Assembly (NCBI GenBank): GCA_037074705.1
Contig: CM073592.1
Location: forward strand, 25,826,629-25,890,628
Direction of reading: 5' to 3'
Source of the DNA: Zhengitettix transpicula
Taxonomy: Eukaryota > Arthropoda > Insecta > Orthoptera > Tetrigidae
Length of the DNA stretch: 64,000 bases
The position numbers and the translations under genes were made by a program. The notes beneath the pieces are model-generated. The model was not told the origin of the DNA. It saw nothing but the letters and a program-made list of their open reading frames with translations, and searched no databases. Shown piece by piece: positions 36,326 to 49,182 of this stretch (within the stretch, counting starts at the first letter, position 1; each line of letters starts with the position of its first letter).

Positions 36326-36935
36326 ACTAGCTGGTTGCCCGGCGTTGCTGGTGTACTTATTTATATAATCTAAAAAGTATTTAATTGAATACTTAAATAT
36401 ATTCCTAAAGTATTTCAGGATATAATCGTCAATCAGTCTTCATACATTACGAAATATTATATTGATGAAATTGTTAGCTAGACTCACAACTAATACAGCG
36501 CGAAAATTAACTTACAATTTCCGCAAGGATGGTAAAGTAATTCGTATTCTTCTTTATTACCATTCGATGGAGTATTGCTGTATAAAATTATACTTTTTAT
36601 TTAAAGAAAATATTTCTGCTTTATTTCATTCCTAATAAAGGAGATATTTCCTTTGTTCGTTGCGTAGTAACGTCTTTCTCTCGCGTGACGTCATTGTCTC
36701 TTGGCACGCAGTAATTTAATATTTATTGATCACGGTTTTTAATTGTAATTCTTTCCACATGTATGCTAGGCGTTTCTCACCCTCACAGTACCGTTTCTCG
36801 TGTTTTGAAGAATTTGTGTACCAATTTTTGTTGCATTCTGTCCACGCGATAAAATTAGTATAAAGAACAACGTAAATACATACATACTTACATACATACA
36901 TGCATACAAATATACATCCTTTTTTATTATATAGA
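36326..36935 (+). mobile_element. ACTAG family repeat, copy 2
   Basis: Begins ACTAGCTGGTTGCCCGGCGT and ends (CATA)n, ATATACATCCTTTTTTATTA, TATAG. Closely matches the copy at 59.76-60.33 kb inverted (GGAGATATTTCCTTTGTTCG, GCGTGACGTCATTG). Both flanking bases are A, as in the other two copies. Confidence 0.8.
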
Positions 36936-38055
36936 AGATTGTGCTCGAATCTTTAGCGTTTAAATTTTAGAGCTAATACCATTTCACAAGATTAGACTAA
37001 CCATGAAAATATCTCACCTTTTCCCCAACGATACTTTTTTTTTCAGACAGGGTTCCTAACAACTAGATTTAAAGTGTAAAAAATTGGTAATGAAGTAACT
37101 AATAAACAATAAGTAGCATATCGAAACAACACTGACGTTTCTGCTAGTCTTGTTTCTATCTTCAGGAGTAAAGAATGGCAACAGTTTTCTGAGCGAGACG
37201 CAGAAACCCACACAAAAGTCACATATTTAAATTTAAAGTTTGAAAAAACCTCCAATTATGAACATTTTTCATAATAATATGTTAAGATAATGATATATAT
37301 TTTTTATGACTATTATGTAAACAACAGCCAATTTGAAGTCAGAAAAAAAATTAATTTATAGAAAGTTATACTGCGTTTCGTCTCTAAATTTACGACCTTC
37401 AGGTATGAAGTTTAACAAAATTTTGACATAGTCAGGTCGTTCTCCCTTAATCAAGCGAGTGATTTCATAAAATGGTGAGCATTCTTTGTATCAGGGTAGT
37501 GTCAACTACGACGAGTGTTTTTAAAGAGACTATAATGTATCATATTTATTTGTATTTTTTTTAATCTGGTCGGAGAACATTTCTGAAGTAGTGTTGAGTC
37601 TTTCCAGTGTACTAGTTCCTAATTTACATTCTTGTTTCACATCTGTATGTATTTTTATACGGTTCACCACCTCCATGGAAAAGATCCGCGTCACCCGCTT
37701 TTTAACAAACCTCCCTCCCCGACGGCTTCTCGCCCAATTAGTCAGCAATTCCCCAATTTGCTTACAAATTCCATTACAACACGTTCGTTGCCTGCGCCCG
37801 ACCTCGCAATATTTATTTTTATCCTCCTCCCCACCCCTCACCTCTATCACCTAATATCGGCCACAAATGAGGCGACGAAATTTCCTTCATCCAATAACGG
37901 CGGCTAGGGAGCAACGTCAAGGGATCTTACGTCACCTTAGGCTTTAATGACGTCATTATTTTAGTGCGTCGTTGTCCACTCTGGTCGCCCCGCTAAGCAT
38001 TAACTTTTCTTAAAGTGTAGGATCTTCAAATTTACACAGAATAATAAAATCTAAA
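36936..38055. other. Unassigned with two hammerhead-like relics
   Basis: Minus-strand motifs at 37125-37180 (CTCCTGAAGATAGAAACAAG then AGCAGAAACGTCAGTG) and at 37368-37412 (ACCTGAAGGTCGTAAATTTA then GACGAAACGCAG). The first keeps both boxes, the second has CTGAAGG. The overlapping frames at 37.53-37.91 kb on both strands have no recognisable product. Confidence 0.5.
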
Positions 38056-38063
38056 AAAATATA

Positions 38064-38592
38064 TATTTTTTTTTTAGGGAAACAGGCTACATGAAGGTAA
38101 TCCACTTTGGGCAACTTCCCTTTAATAGCATAGGAAGGGATTTGAAAGGGGGGATGCAGAAGGGTAGAGGAAGGTATCCAAGGGTTAACTAGGGCCCCCG
38201 GGCTATATTTTAAGGATCCTACCCGGCATTCGCCTAAAGAAATTCAGGGAAAACCTTAGAAAAACCTGCATCGGGTAGGTCGAGCATTGGGTACTTGTCC
38301 CACGCCCTTCCAATAGCAGGAGAGGAGTTTGCTGTGGGGACGCAGCATTCCCCTCTCCGTGCCTCGACCAGTTTAGGAGGCAGCTGGCCGACTATTCCAA
38401 TGGGAATAGCGAACAACTCTTACCGTATGCCCAAGGTCTGTGACCCCGGAACATACACCTCTCAAAACAGACCGAGGTGCCTCGGCTTGTGGAAACCTTA
38501 GTTCAAAAACGGAGAGGAAAAGGCATCTCCAAAGGTAGCCCCTTCGTATCTCTCCTAAAAGGTTCTGCCTGCGAGAGAAAATCCCCCGCAGT
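38064..38592 (-). mobile_element. GCR retroposon copy 3
   Basis: Nearly full length on the minus strand. Poly(T) at 38064 is the A tail, and the 5' end reads GCCTGCGAGAGAA then CCCCGCAG, a damaged version of the terminal hairpin. It carries the GGTTCTGCCTGCGAG variant 5' region, as in the 61-kb copy. Confidence 0.9.
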
Positions 38593-38811
38593 ATTTTTTT
38601 TTTAGGGCAACAGGCTACATGAAGGTTATCCACATTGGGCAACTCCCCTTTAATAGCATAGGAAGGGATTAGAAAGGGGGGATGCGGAAGGATAGAGGAA
38701 GGTAGCCAAGGGTTACTATGGCCCCCGGGCTATGGTTTAAGGATCCTACCCGGCATTCGCCTAAAGAAATGCAGGGAAAACCCTAGGAAAACCTTCATCG
38801 GGTAGTTTTTT
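38593..38811 (-). mobile_element. GCR retroposon copy 4, 3' part
   Basis: Only the tail-proximal 210 bp remains (AGGGCAACAGGCTACATGAA to AAACCTTCATCGGGTAG). It is cut by copy 5, whose target duplication lies in this copy, and no 5' half continues beyond copy 5, so copy 4 was already truncated. Confidence 0.85.
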
Positions 38812-39315
38812 TTTGTTTTTTTTAGGGCAACAGGCTACATGAGGGTAATCCACTTAGGGCAACTCCCCTTTAATAGCATAGGAAGGGATTTGAAAGGGGG
38901 GATGCGGAAGGGTAGAGGAAGGTAGCCAAGGGTTAACTAGGGCCCCCGGGCTATATTTTAAGGATCCTATCCGGCATTCGCCTAAAGGAATGCAGGGAAA
39001 ACCTTAGAAAAACCTGCATCGGGTAGGTCGGGCATTGGGTACTTGTCCCACGCCCTTCCGATAGCGGGAGAGGAGTTTGCTGTGGGGACGCAGCTTACCC
39101 CTCGCCATGCCTTGGCCTGTTTAGGAGGCAGCTGGCCGACTGTTCCAATAGGAATAGCGGACAACTCTTGCCGTATGCCCAAGGTCTGCGACCCCGGAAC
39201 ATACACCTCTGAAAACAAACCGAGGTGCCTCGGCATGTGGGAACCTTAGTTCAAAAAAACCAGAGAGATGTGAGAGCATCCCCAAAGGTAGCCCCCGCCA
39301 GAGCTCTCTGGGAAG
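38812..39315 (-). mobile_element. GCR retroposon copy 5, inserted in copy 4
   Basis: Flanked by an 18-bp direct repeat TTCATCGGGTAGTTTTTT at 38794-38811 and 39316-39333. It carries the GAGCTCTCTGG variant 5' region but lacks the terminal hairpin. Confidence 0.9.
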
Positions 39316-39333
39316 GTTCATCGGGTAGTTTTT

Positions 39334-40320
39334 TCAATACTGTATAAAATAATTAAATTGCATAACGTAACTGCAGTTGATAGTCCAATACATTTCAGGG
39401 GACGTCCAAGTGTCGACAGTTTATCACTTGTAAACAAAAGTAATAAAAATCAATTATTATCACGAAAAAGTATGGAATATATTCAACGTAATATATAAAT
39501 ATAATATTTTTTTGTTTTACACCACCATTTCTCAATTGAGTTAAATTTTCTATTTACTGTAATGCACTAAACGTGTCCAAACGACTCGTGGACGTAATTT
39601 GCATTTGAGCGCAAATTAATTTAATATGTGTATTTAATACTATCACAAATAATCGATTAAAAATATGCCTGTTTATATTAATTGAACAAAGGCTTTAGCA
39701 TCTGACAGCTAGAATGAAAAAAAAACATCCCCATGTGGGGGGACGTAAAATACAAAGGGCCAACGATAATTGTGTAAAAGGGATTTCCAGAGCTTAGCGT
39801 CAAAATATGTGTGCATTACTCTGGTACCGATATAAAAATATAATCTAAATACTGGCTGCTGTAACCGAAAATACAGCCATTATAATGAATTCCGCAATAC
39901 GATCGGTCAAAATATTGTGATGCACGTTCAGAAAAATTAGTGGAAACTGTAGCTAGCACGTCACGCGAATATATCAGAAATAACGTAGTCATAAATGCAA
40001 AGTGCATCTTCGTGGGTGGTGACGTCATTAGAAATATACGTGTACCGTATTACGTTTTGAAAAAACTCATATATAAAGATATATATATATATATATATTG
40101 AAAATGAGAATTATAAATATTTCTCGTTCAATGGGGGGTGAATAAGTGTTTATTGATTAAATTAAATTGACCAGTGGTTAAAAATAATAATACTTTTTAA
40201 AAACAATATGTATTACTGTCTACAGCGTATAATAATAGTGTCGATAAAACATTTGTTAATTTCAGATCCAAAATGGACGGATTTAGGGCAAGTTGGATGT
40301 GTATGTGTATCGTTACTTTG
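39334..40320. other. No gene; (TA)n near the end
   Basis: AT-rich, nothing recognisable. A (TA)n tract lies at 40079-40099 and is followed by ATTGAAAATG, not by the TA-flanked element end. Confidence 0.55.
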
Positions 40321-40321
40321 A

Positions 40322-41814
40322 ATATATTGTAATAATTAATAATATAGTAAAATGAATTAAATTTGCCCCACGTTGTGGAAGCCAATTTATGTAATAATTA
40401 AAAGGGTTCAATTAATTATAATAATTAATTAACAAAATTATTAAGATTTAAATGTTTACTCCGAATTTCATCAAGTTAACAAACAATCTTTTATTTCAAT
40501 TTTGCAATTCGTGGCGTAGTAGGAAAAATACAAGTTTAAATTTTACAATCAAATACGTTGAAATTCTCTTTATCTCAGGGTTTTATATTCCGAGCAATCC
40601 AATTTAATAAACTAACATTAACAATTCAAACTCATTGAAGCTAACTTAATACAATATGAAAATAAACGAAATGAAAGAAACTAAATGAAAAGAAAAACGA
40701 ACGAAATCTGACTTCTACCTTTAATCCTCGTTTACAGATTTTAAAATAATTGTTTTGTTCTCACGAATTGTCTTTCTGGTACCAGATCTGATTCTTGGAG
40801 CTTGAGCACAACACTTACTAAAAAAAAACCATTATTCACTGATTCTACACATTAAATTTTTAATACACACGATCGATGTTGTCGTTCTCTGCCACCTGGA
40901 ACTTTGGATCAGCCGCTCCTCAGTCAGCCCTCGGTCATCGGTCTCCTTGATGCCTCTATGCGAAATTTGGTTCAGTCTGTGTGAAGCAAAACCTTTTGCT
41001 TCCAACTTTGCGATTATTATTTGAGTGTCTCCGTCAAAACTGTTTACTCGAGTTTTATGTAAACTAATAAATCTCGCAGTTGGACTTCTTGGACCGCGCT
41101 ATTCACACTTTTAGATCAGCATCCACATTCAAGGAAGCCTGCGAGAGGATTCTGTCGCAGGTGAACCTTCCCAGAGAGCTCTGGCGGAGGCTACCTTTGG
41201 GGATGCCTTCACATCTCTCTGGGGTTTTTTTTTGAACAAAGGTTCCCACATGCCGAGGCACCTCGGCCTGTTTTCAGAGGTGTATGTTCCGGGGTCGCAG
41301 ACCTTGGGCATACGGTAAGAGTTGTCCGCTATTCCCATTGGAATAGTCGGCCAGCTGCCTCCTAAACTGGTCAAGGCACGGAGAAGGGAATGCTGCGTCC
41401 CCACAGCAAACTCCTCTCCCGCTATCGGAAGGGCGTGGGACAAGTACCCAATGTCCGAACTACCCGATGCAGGTTTTTTTAAGGTTTTTCCTGCATTTCT
41501 TTAGGCGAATGCCGGGTAGGATCCTTAAACCATAGCCCGGGGGCCATAGTTACCCTTGGCTACCTTCCTCCACCCTTCCGTATCCCCCCTTTCAAATCCC
41601 TTCCTATGCTATTAAAGGGGAGTTGCCCAATGTGGTTCACCCTCATGTAACCTGTTGCCCTAAAAAAATAAAATAATAAAAAATCCACATTCTCCCGTAC
41701 GAGCGCGCGGTTTCCAACTATAGCCGACAAAGAGCCGTGATTGTTGCTTTCAAGAAATGTACCGCTAACAATCCAATTATATTAAAACAATTAATGGCCT
41801 CTTTAATTGGTATT

Positions 41815-41825
<11 letters not shown>
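40322..41825 (+). mobile_element. TA-flanked element, copy 3, split by a GCR retroposon
   Basis: Begins TATATTGTAATAATTAAT, shows the family words ATGTAATAATTAAA, CGAACGAAATCTGACTTC, and ends TTTAATTGGTATTACAATA at a long (TA)n. It is more diverged from copies 1 and 2 than they are from each other. A GCR copy with its own target duplication occupies 41131-41682. Confidence 0.75.
41131..41682 (+). mobile_element. GCR retroposon copy 6, full length with target duplication
   Basis: Flanked by ATCCACATTC at 41121-41130 and 41683-41692. The 5' end reads AAGGAAGCCTGCGAGAGGAT with the hairpin partner TCGCAGG; the 3' end is CCCTAAAAAAATAAAATAAT. This defines the family's full length of about 550 bp including the tail. 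It contains no long frame and no recognisable polymerase III boxes. Confidence 0.92.

Positions 41826-41852
<27 letters not shown>
41818..41852. repeat. (TA)n microsatellite
   Basis: TA run at the right boundary of the TA-flanked copy 3, followed by TATTGTAAGTG, which could be the start of another worn copy. Confidence 0.9.
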
Positions 41853-41854
<2 letters not shown>

Positions 41855-43104
41855 AAGTGTAGTTTAACATTTATTTTGTGCAGTGAACGCCTTATGTCTT
41901 TAAATAATTATTTGTTAATATGAATTTTTATAATTCTCTGTAAATACAGAACTATTCCCGTTTTCTGTGTTCCATTTGTAGGAGCAAAGAGAATGCACAC
42001 TGGGCAGAGATGAACGTTCCGTTACTACGGCAACGAGAGAAATAAATAGTAGTAGTATTATCGTTGACTTAGTAGCGTGCTGTACGATTATTAGTAGCAC
42101 CTGGTTAAATAGTAAAACGTGCGCTAAACATTGTTATTGAATTGAATCTTTGGCTATTATTAATTTGTAATTATTATACTGTATTCTTAGTTCCATTGTA
42201 TAAAAAAATAGTTCTTGTACTAGGTTAGCTTACCATAGTTTCTAGTAACTCTTTGGTATTTTATTTATGTCGTATCCTATTTCCTCAAGCGAGGACTAAC
42301 GGAATTAATAAAATGTATCCGTCCACCGTTGTTAAAGAGCCGGTTCATAACGACTACAGGGTGTAAATAAATTTCCAAGAATAAAGGAACTCTGAGAGTT
42401 CCCTGTCAGTGAACTGACACGTCACGTTATCCTTGTTATCTACTGAAACTGATCACACTGCTGCATATCAACATTTAATAAATGAGATCATTTTTCGTAA
42501 ATTGTTGTTTGTCAGAATTCTGGGAAAGTTGTTAACTAAAAAAAATGTGTAATTTAATTATCACATCAAAAGTTTATGGGTTGTTTGTACATAAAGCTAC
42601 AGTGTAACAAGCTTCATGTGTCAGTAAAATAATATCCCATTACAACATGTTAGTTACACTTTATATAGTTTGAAATTCTAAAATTGATAAAAACCTAATT
42701 TTAACTAAACTGACTTTAAATTTTTAATAATAGCTTTATGGAACCGTCTTTGTGTTGAAAATAAAATGAGTACTAATGAGTGTACTTTTTTTTGGCCTGA
42801 ATTTTAATTTATTCTTGATTTATATATTAATTAAATCATATTGCCGTCTCAAAGGAATATGTAGAATATATATAATTAATAGATGTATATATTTATCTAA
42901 CTTCAACACAATTATAAAAGTATCAATTCAGAGAAATTTGTCAAACGTAATTTATTAACAAGAAGCATAAAATTCAACACGTTTCGGCCTCAATGTACGA
43001 CTTTATCAGCTGTACAATGGTGTGATTCTTAATTTCAAATGTGGACGAAACGATGTTAATGTTATTTTTCTTGTTAATAAATTAAATCCGGCTGTGTTCA
43101 TACA
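41853..43104. other. No gene; one hammerhead-like relic
   Basis: At 42975-43015 the minus strand reads CAGCTGATAAAGTCGTACAT then GAGGCCGAAACGTGTTG; the first box is CTGATAA. At 43035-43060 the plus strand has GTGGACGAAACGATGTTAAT, a facing half motif. Confidence 0.5.
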
Positions 43105-43117
43105 ATATATATATATA

Positions 43118-44177
43118 TATATTGTAATAAACAACAATTATGAGGCTTTAATTATTTAATTTAACTTTAAAGATTTTTAAAGAGTTTACCTCACGTTAAG
43201 CGTCAAAATGTAATAATTAAATGGAAGGCTTTTATTAAATGAAAAGATCTAAATTAACAAACAAAATATTAACTCAAAAGCAATTACAATTTAAAATTTT
43301 AGATCTCAGGGTCTTCACTGGGTTTGATAATTGACACAACAAATTGATTTAAAAATCTTATTAACAAACAAATCACATTTACCTAAACAATACGTCGATA
43401 GAAATAAACTAAAAATAAAATAAATTATATTGACAATAAAAATAGAATGAAATTAAAAAGTAAAGAGATTAACTCTGATTAACAACTTAAAAGGAGAACG
43501 AAATCTGACTCCATCCTTTAATTACGTTTACATAAATCATTATTTTTGTATTTGTTACTCACATCTGTCCAGCTGGTTCCAGCATTCCTTTTTGTTTTCG
43601 GGAGTACACTATTGCAAAATTTTTACACTGATTCTAATATCGGCTCACAGATTTTACACTCTTGAAGTCCACCTTGATAGGCTCCCAGGAACTCGGATGA
43701 TCCTCCTTTTTGTCAGCTACCTGTTAACTGCTCGCCTTATATGAATCCTTTGATTCATAGATTTCCTAGTCTTTTACCGCTTGGGACTTAAACTGCAACT
43801 TTACTATTCCTGGCTGGCTACAGACGTAAACTGCTGACTTCGTTTCCTGGCTGACTACAAACGTAAAACTGCATTTACTTAGCAAAATTTTCGACGTAAT
43901 GCTTACGTGAATGTTTTTACTTTGTCTTCAACTCACTACTTTGTTTAATGATACATTAAACAACGGCTAGTCTCTGCTCTAGAATCATTTGTTCCGTCCT
44001 CCGAAATGTCCTGTCACCAACTGAACTATCGTAGTGCTCTCGAGTTTTAGCGCGCATACGCCATTTTGACTTTCCGACAAAGTAACAAAGCCTGGCTACA
44101 TTGTTGTTTTGGAAGCTCCTGCCGCTATAATGGATTTCTCAAACAATTTAAATTTTATGTCCTAATTAATTGGCATT

Positions 44178-44181
<4 letters not shown>
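43118..44181 (+). mobile_element. TA-flanked element, copy 2
   Basis: Begins ATATTGTAATAAACAACAAT after (TA)n and ends ATTGGCATTACAATATATAT. Highly similar to copy 1 (for example AACTCGGATGATCCT, CGGCTAGTCTCTGCTCTAGA), with scattered indels. No transposase. Confidence 0.85.

Positions 44182-44249
<68 letters not shown>
44181..44249. repeat. (TA)n-(TG)n compound microsatellite
   Basis: A long TA tract grades into a GT tract directly at the right end of TA-flanked copy 2. Confidence 0.95.
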
Positions 44250-45884
44250 CGTATTATATATATTATTAATTAATGTCACGAATACTTCATATTTTTATTA
44301 ATGTAATATTTCGATGGTTGCCAAGGACACATTCTTCGTAATTTCTGTGTTTAATTTATTTGCCCACGTGAACAAACTTACTTTTTGATTCAACTTTTGA
44401 GGATTTAATATTCTTTATTAATTATGTACGAAGTTTCAAAATGAGAGAATTTTTTGTTTCATGTGTAAATAATAATTTTAATGTGAAACTAATATTAATA
44501 TGTTTGTAAGTGTAAATCGTTACTTATAAATCTTATTAAAATTAAAGCTTAAAGGTAAATATGGTCAATATTAGATAAAAACTATAAAAAAAACACGTGT
44601 AAATTTTCCTTGATTTCTCGTTAAATGTATAGCATACTTTATTTCAATCAAAGGAGGGATTAACACTATTAGAATGAGGAATTCGTTGCTGTCAATAGTT
44701 ACGTAAAGAGGGTGGTGGGAGGGGGGCAACTCCTTTCCACCAGTGTTATTTCATTTAACAGAGACATTTCCCTGGAAATTACGAGTGTGTTCACCGTCGA
44801 CGTCTTCTACTTCGGTCGGCTTTTTTATTCTCCCTTTTTCTGTTCGCTTTTTCTTTTTTTTGGGGGGGGAGAGGGGAGGGGTTGGTTGGAAGACTGGAAG
44901 GAGGAACAAAACCAACTTCTCAGCGTCTCTCCCAAAAACACAACTTATGACAGCTGAATAAATATCGCGACTGCGAATTTCGCCACCTGGCTCTTGTGTT
45001 CCCTATTATTTCAGGAGAGTTTAACTACCTCTTCTTCTTCCTCCATCACAACTGCTACGCTTATTCCCGCCAGCTTCTTCTCCTCTCCAAGTCGCGGAAA
45101 TAAGAAGAAAGCTGGACACATACCTAAATAATTTATCATGGAAGCCGCATTATATTATAATAACTTTAACAAAGCTTCCTACTTATTAAGACGATTTCTG
45201 TAATGATGAGATCGTGCCTATTACACTTCCATCATTCGCCCAGTGTAATCGGGTTTAGTATCCAACCATATCTTACAAGACTCCTTCGTCTCCTTTTCTG
45301 TTTCATCACCGCATGGTACATTTACAGTGCTTCCAGTCTTAACCTATTATTTTAGCCTGAGACAACACTTAGCCCTCTAGTGCCGTCGTACAGCATATAT
45401 GCAACATAACTTTTAGTATCACCCCAGAGGCGTCTGTTGCTCTCTAAGGGAGGTAATTTGTGATGCAGATATGAAACAACATGCACTTACGGAAATTTAA
45501 AATTTTTGGCATCAGACGACAGGTTAAAACGTGCCTGTCCTGCCTGGCTTTGTGAGTCAACTCCTCCTGCTCGTCGGTCAACTTCAGAATTAGTTTTTCC
45601 TTGGTTTTTTTTAATTTTTGCTTTCAAGAAATAAAATTTAAGCATTATTCTCACGGGGTATTTTAATTGCACTAAAATCATAATTATCCAATTAATGTGA
45701 ATTATTGGTAAATCAGACCTAATTATATTAAAGTTGCATATGTGTAACATCATGAGGTAAATTGATTTTGGTTACTTTTTCCGTATTGTTTTCACACAAA
45801 AAAAATACATCTTAAAATATTTAGTTTAAAAAAATACAAAAATCCTGCACTGAAGGGTTAACCTACTAATTCAACACTTGAAAA
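44250..45884. other. No gene seen
   Basis: Short frames only. A (G)8 run and purine-rich stretch lie near 44860-44880. The frames there read low-complexity sequence. Confidence 0.45.
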
Positions 45885-46112
45885 AAAAAAGACTAGCAAA
45901 TCTATGAATCACAGGATTCATATAAGGCGAGCAGTTATCAGATAGCAGACCAAAAGGAGGATCATCCGAGTTCCTGGGAGCCTACCAAGGTGGACTTCAA
46001 GAGTGTAAAATCTGTGAGCCAATATAAGAATCAGTGTAAAAATTTGCAATAGTGTACTCCCGAAAACAAAAAGGAATGCTGGAACCAGCTGGACAGATGT
46101 GAGTAACAAATG
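45885..46112 (-). mobile_element. TA-flanked element fragment
   Basis: The minus strand matches the middle of copies 1 and 2 (CATCTGTCCAGCTGGTTCCA through CTATGAATCACAGG complement). Neither terminus is present. Confidence 0.85.
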
Positions 46113-48635
46113 AATCGGCTTTGTGCCGACTAGCGCCAACTCTGTGTCAGGACGAGAATTTTCCGAATGACCCTCGTCTTTTTATAAAACCGTGCGAGCT
46201 GTATGTTGAATGTCCTTAAGCTAGATATAACAGAACAACTTCAATAAATGGTTCAATAAATTCATTTGTTCAATCACAAGACTTCCACAATCTCTTCCTT
46301 CGCTAAATGAAGTAATTGCCCTTTCTGTACGACGGTTGCATCGAATCCCTCCATAGCCGGCTAAATTTATTCTTTGGTTACTTTACATATTGCCGCCATT
46401 GGCCGTGCTCCAAATCGTCGACTTCTCTTTTACGTTCCGTTAATTCTTACTTGAACGTCTCATAATTTCCTAGGGGTTGTGTTTTCTCCCTTGCGTCCAC
46501 CCACACTCTCACATTTATGTGCGTTTGTCGGAGCGTTCTTATTTTCTATATGTACCTGAGCGGCGATAAACACGGGTTCTGACGGCGGCGGTTTTGAATA
46601 TTTTCCGTAAGAAGGCAGCGGCGTCGTCGACTCTCGGCGTCAAGTACTGCATTAGCATACCAATATCCAAAGGCGTCTCCTCCCAAGCAAGGATCCAGGA
46701 CGAGGGGCGCACGTGTCCCGGGTTCCCCGCAGATGAGATTCGTCTCAGTGGCTGACCGATATCAGCGCCACACGTTTCTTTCTTCGTCTCATCCGTTGAC
46801 GAAAATACTCGTATCGTTGTTCGCTGACATTCGTCTTTTTCATCCCCTAATTTGATTTGGTCTTCATAAATATAATCATGCCTGCTGTAACGGAAACAAT
46901 TTTAAAAAAATAGGGGGATAATTTTTATTCCTCTGGTTTGGAAATTTTTATTTTAGATACCCCAGTTTATTATTTTTTTTAAATCTATGAATAGTGTCTG
47001 TATAAATAATTTTAAAAAATGACGACAGCTCATGAAGAATATTGCTTGGTTGGACGGGAAGTTTATAAGTCAGAGACTAAAATAAAGAGCAGGAAAAGAA
47101 GGTCACAAGCACATTCAGAAACGTTAGACCAAAGGTGCGTAGCGCAACATAAGATTTTTAATTAGTATATTTCATCAGAAAAACACCCTTAATGAAGGCT
47201 TTTTACCTTAATATATTTTCCCAGAAAAAGCAGAAAAAGACCACGCCACGTTACTGTTATTTTTTATTGACATTATTGTACGGGCGAACAAAATAAATCT
47301 TCTCTTCTTGCATCTCCAGGGGGGGGGGGTCTCTATGCAAATTTCTGATTCGCCCATCGCGTTTCTGAGAATCCTGTTGAAGACTTGAAAGCCTCTTCTA
47401 TGCCACGTCCTCGCTCTGACAACGTGCCACCTTTCTTCTTGTCTTTCTGAGAAATTTTTTATCTCCGTTTCGTTTCCAGCGTCGTAATTCGTTCCTCCAA
47501 TCTGAACACTGCAAATAAAGGTAGTCAAACATGTTCTGCATTATCTTGCGGCGGCTCAACTCGTACGGGTTTTAGAACTGTATCTTGTTAAAATCTTAGA
47601 CATGGCGACTCGAGATCCGTACGTGGAATGTCAGCGAACAATTATCATACAGTCGTAAAACTTTAAAAACTGAACACAAATATCTGTGAATTACACCAAT
47701 TACAAAGACTTAGGACAACAGAATAACAAACGATTAAAAGTGGCTTAATTAAATTTTAAAATAAGAAATGCCTTCACAGAACTGGAGAATCTAGGGCGGA
47801 ATTTAATTTATAATATACCGTTAATTAATTTCTAATTAGAGAATAATAATTTATAAATATCGTAGCAACGTTTCTAATCAAATGCGGTACCCCAATTTTT
47901 AATCATTATTCTAGGGAAGAATACATTTCAAAAAAACTAAAATATATAGGTAGAAAGACGTTCAACTACAGATGGCTTCAGAGATACGAATTTTTTTAAG
48001 AAGGAAAACTTAACGATTGTGAAATCCTAATATTTTCATTTGAAAATTAAAATAAAAAATCTGGCCATTTCCAAAATAATATTTAATTAAAAAATATATA
48101 ATCATTCAATATTAACAAGAATAATAATAGAAGCATAGGGCTCAATGTAGGCTTACTAATTTGTCTTATTAAATTGGAAAAGTTTTGAGACACTAAAATA
48201 TAAAAACTAAAAAGGAAATATAAACATAAAAATGATAAACTCACAAAAATATCATTATTAGAGCACATCACCCACGATCCTTGTGTAGATGATTCTTGGC
48301 CTGGTGCCTGCGGTCGTGAGCGTCCGTTGTCGGCGTCGGTTGCCATTTGAAGTTTTCAGCTTCTCAATTATAACCGACGTGATCTCTATTGACCACATTC
48401 TATCCGACTGGCTCTGGTCCTCACCTCATGCCTTTTCATAATAAAATAACCCTCCCACAAAATTCCGAGGTCACAGACGCGTCCTTCCAGACTATTTAAA
48501 GCCATTATTTCTTCTGTTCGTCTCACCGACTTTCAATTATTTCTTTCTGACTTTACAGGCTATTTATCTACGGATTAACAAGAAGGCGCGGTTTATTTCC
48601 GAGTCCTCTGGGCAACTTTCTTATTGAGATTGGCC
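46113..48635. other. No supportable gene
   Basis: Composition is mixed, with a somewhat GC-rich patch at 46560-46790. A 106-codon minus-strand frame at 47208-47528 includes a (G)9 run in the DNA and is probably fortuitous. Nothing recognisable. Confidence 0.45.
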
Positions 48636-48644
48636 TCGTTCCTG

Positions 48645-49173
48645 ATGCTTCTTTTTAGGTAACAGGCTACATGAGGGTGATCCACATTGTGGCAACTCCC
48701 CTTTAATAGCATAGGAAGGGTTTCGAAACGGGGGATGCGGAAGGGTAGAGGAAGGTAGCCAAGGGTTAACTATGGTTTAAGGATCCTACCCGGCAATTCA
48801 CCTTCAAGTGATGCAGGGAAACCCGTAGAAAAACCTGCATCAGGTAGGTCGGGCATTTGGTACTTGTCCCACGCCCTTCCGATGTCGGGAGAAGGGTTAG
48901 CTGTGGGGTCACAACTTTTCCCCTCTCCGTGCCTTGACCCGTTTGAGGAGGCAGCTGGCCGACTATTCCAATGGGAATAGCGAACAACTCTTACCGTATG
49001 CCCAAGGTCTTCGACCCCGTAACATACACCTCTCAAAACAGGCCGAGGTGCCGCGGCATGTGGGAACCTTAGTTCAAAAAACCAGAGAGATGTGAAGGCA
49101 TCCACAAAGGTAGCCTCCGCCAGAGCTCTCTGGGATGGTTCACCTGCGAGAGAATTCTCTCGCAGGCTTCCTT
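48645..49173 (-). mobile_element. GCR retroposon copy 7, full length with target duplication
   Basis: Flanked by TCGTTCCTG at 48636-48644 and 49174-49182. The 5' end carries a perfect 24-bp palindrome at 49143-49166 (CCTGCGAGAGAA and its complement). A stretch around the GGGGGCCC block is deleted (AACTATGGTTTAAGGATCC). Confidence 0.92.
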
Positions 49174-49182
49174 TCGTTCCTG

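Noticed and set aside
38295..39249. Recurring 60-70 codon frames with conserved protein sequence (for example MSHALPIAGEEFAVGTQ)
   Set aside because: They are translations of the GCR retroposon in either direction. Their similarity reflects repeat copies, and none extends over the full element.
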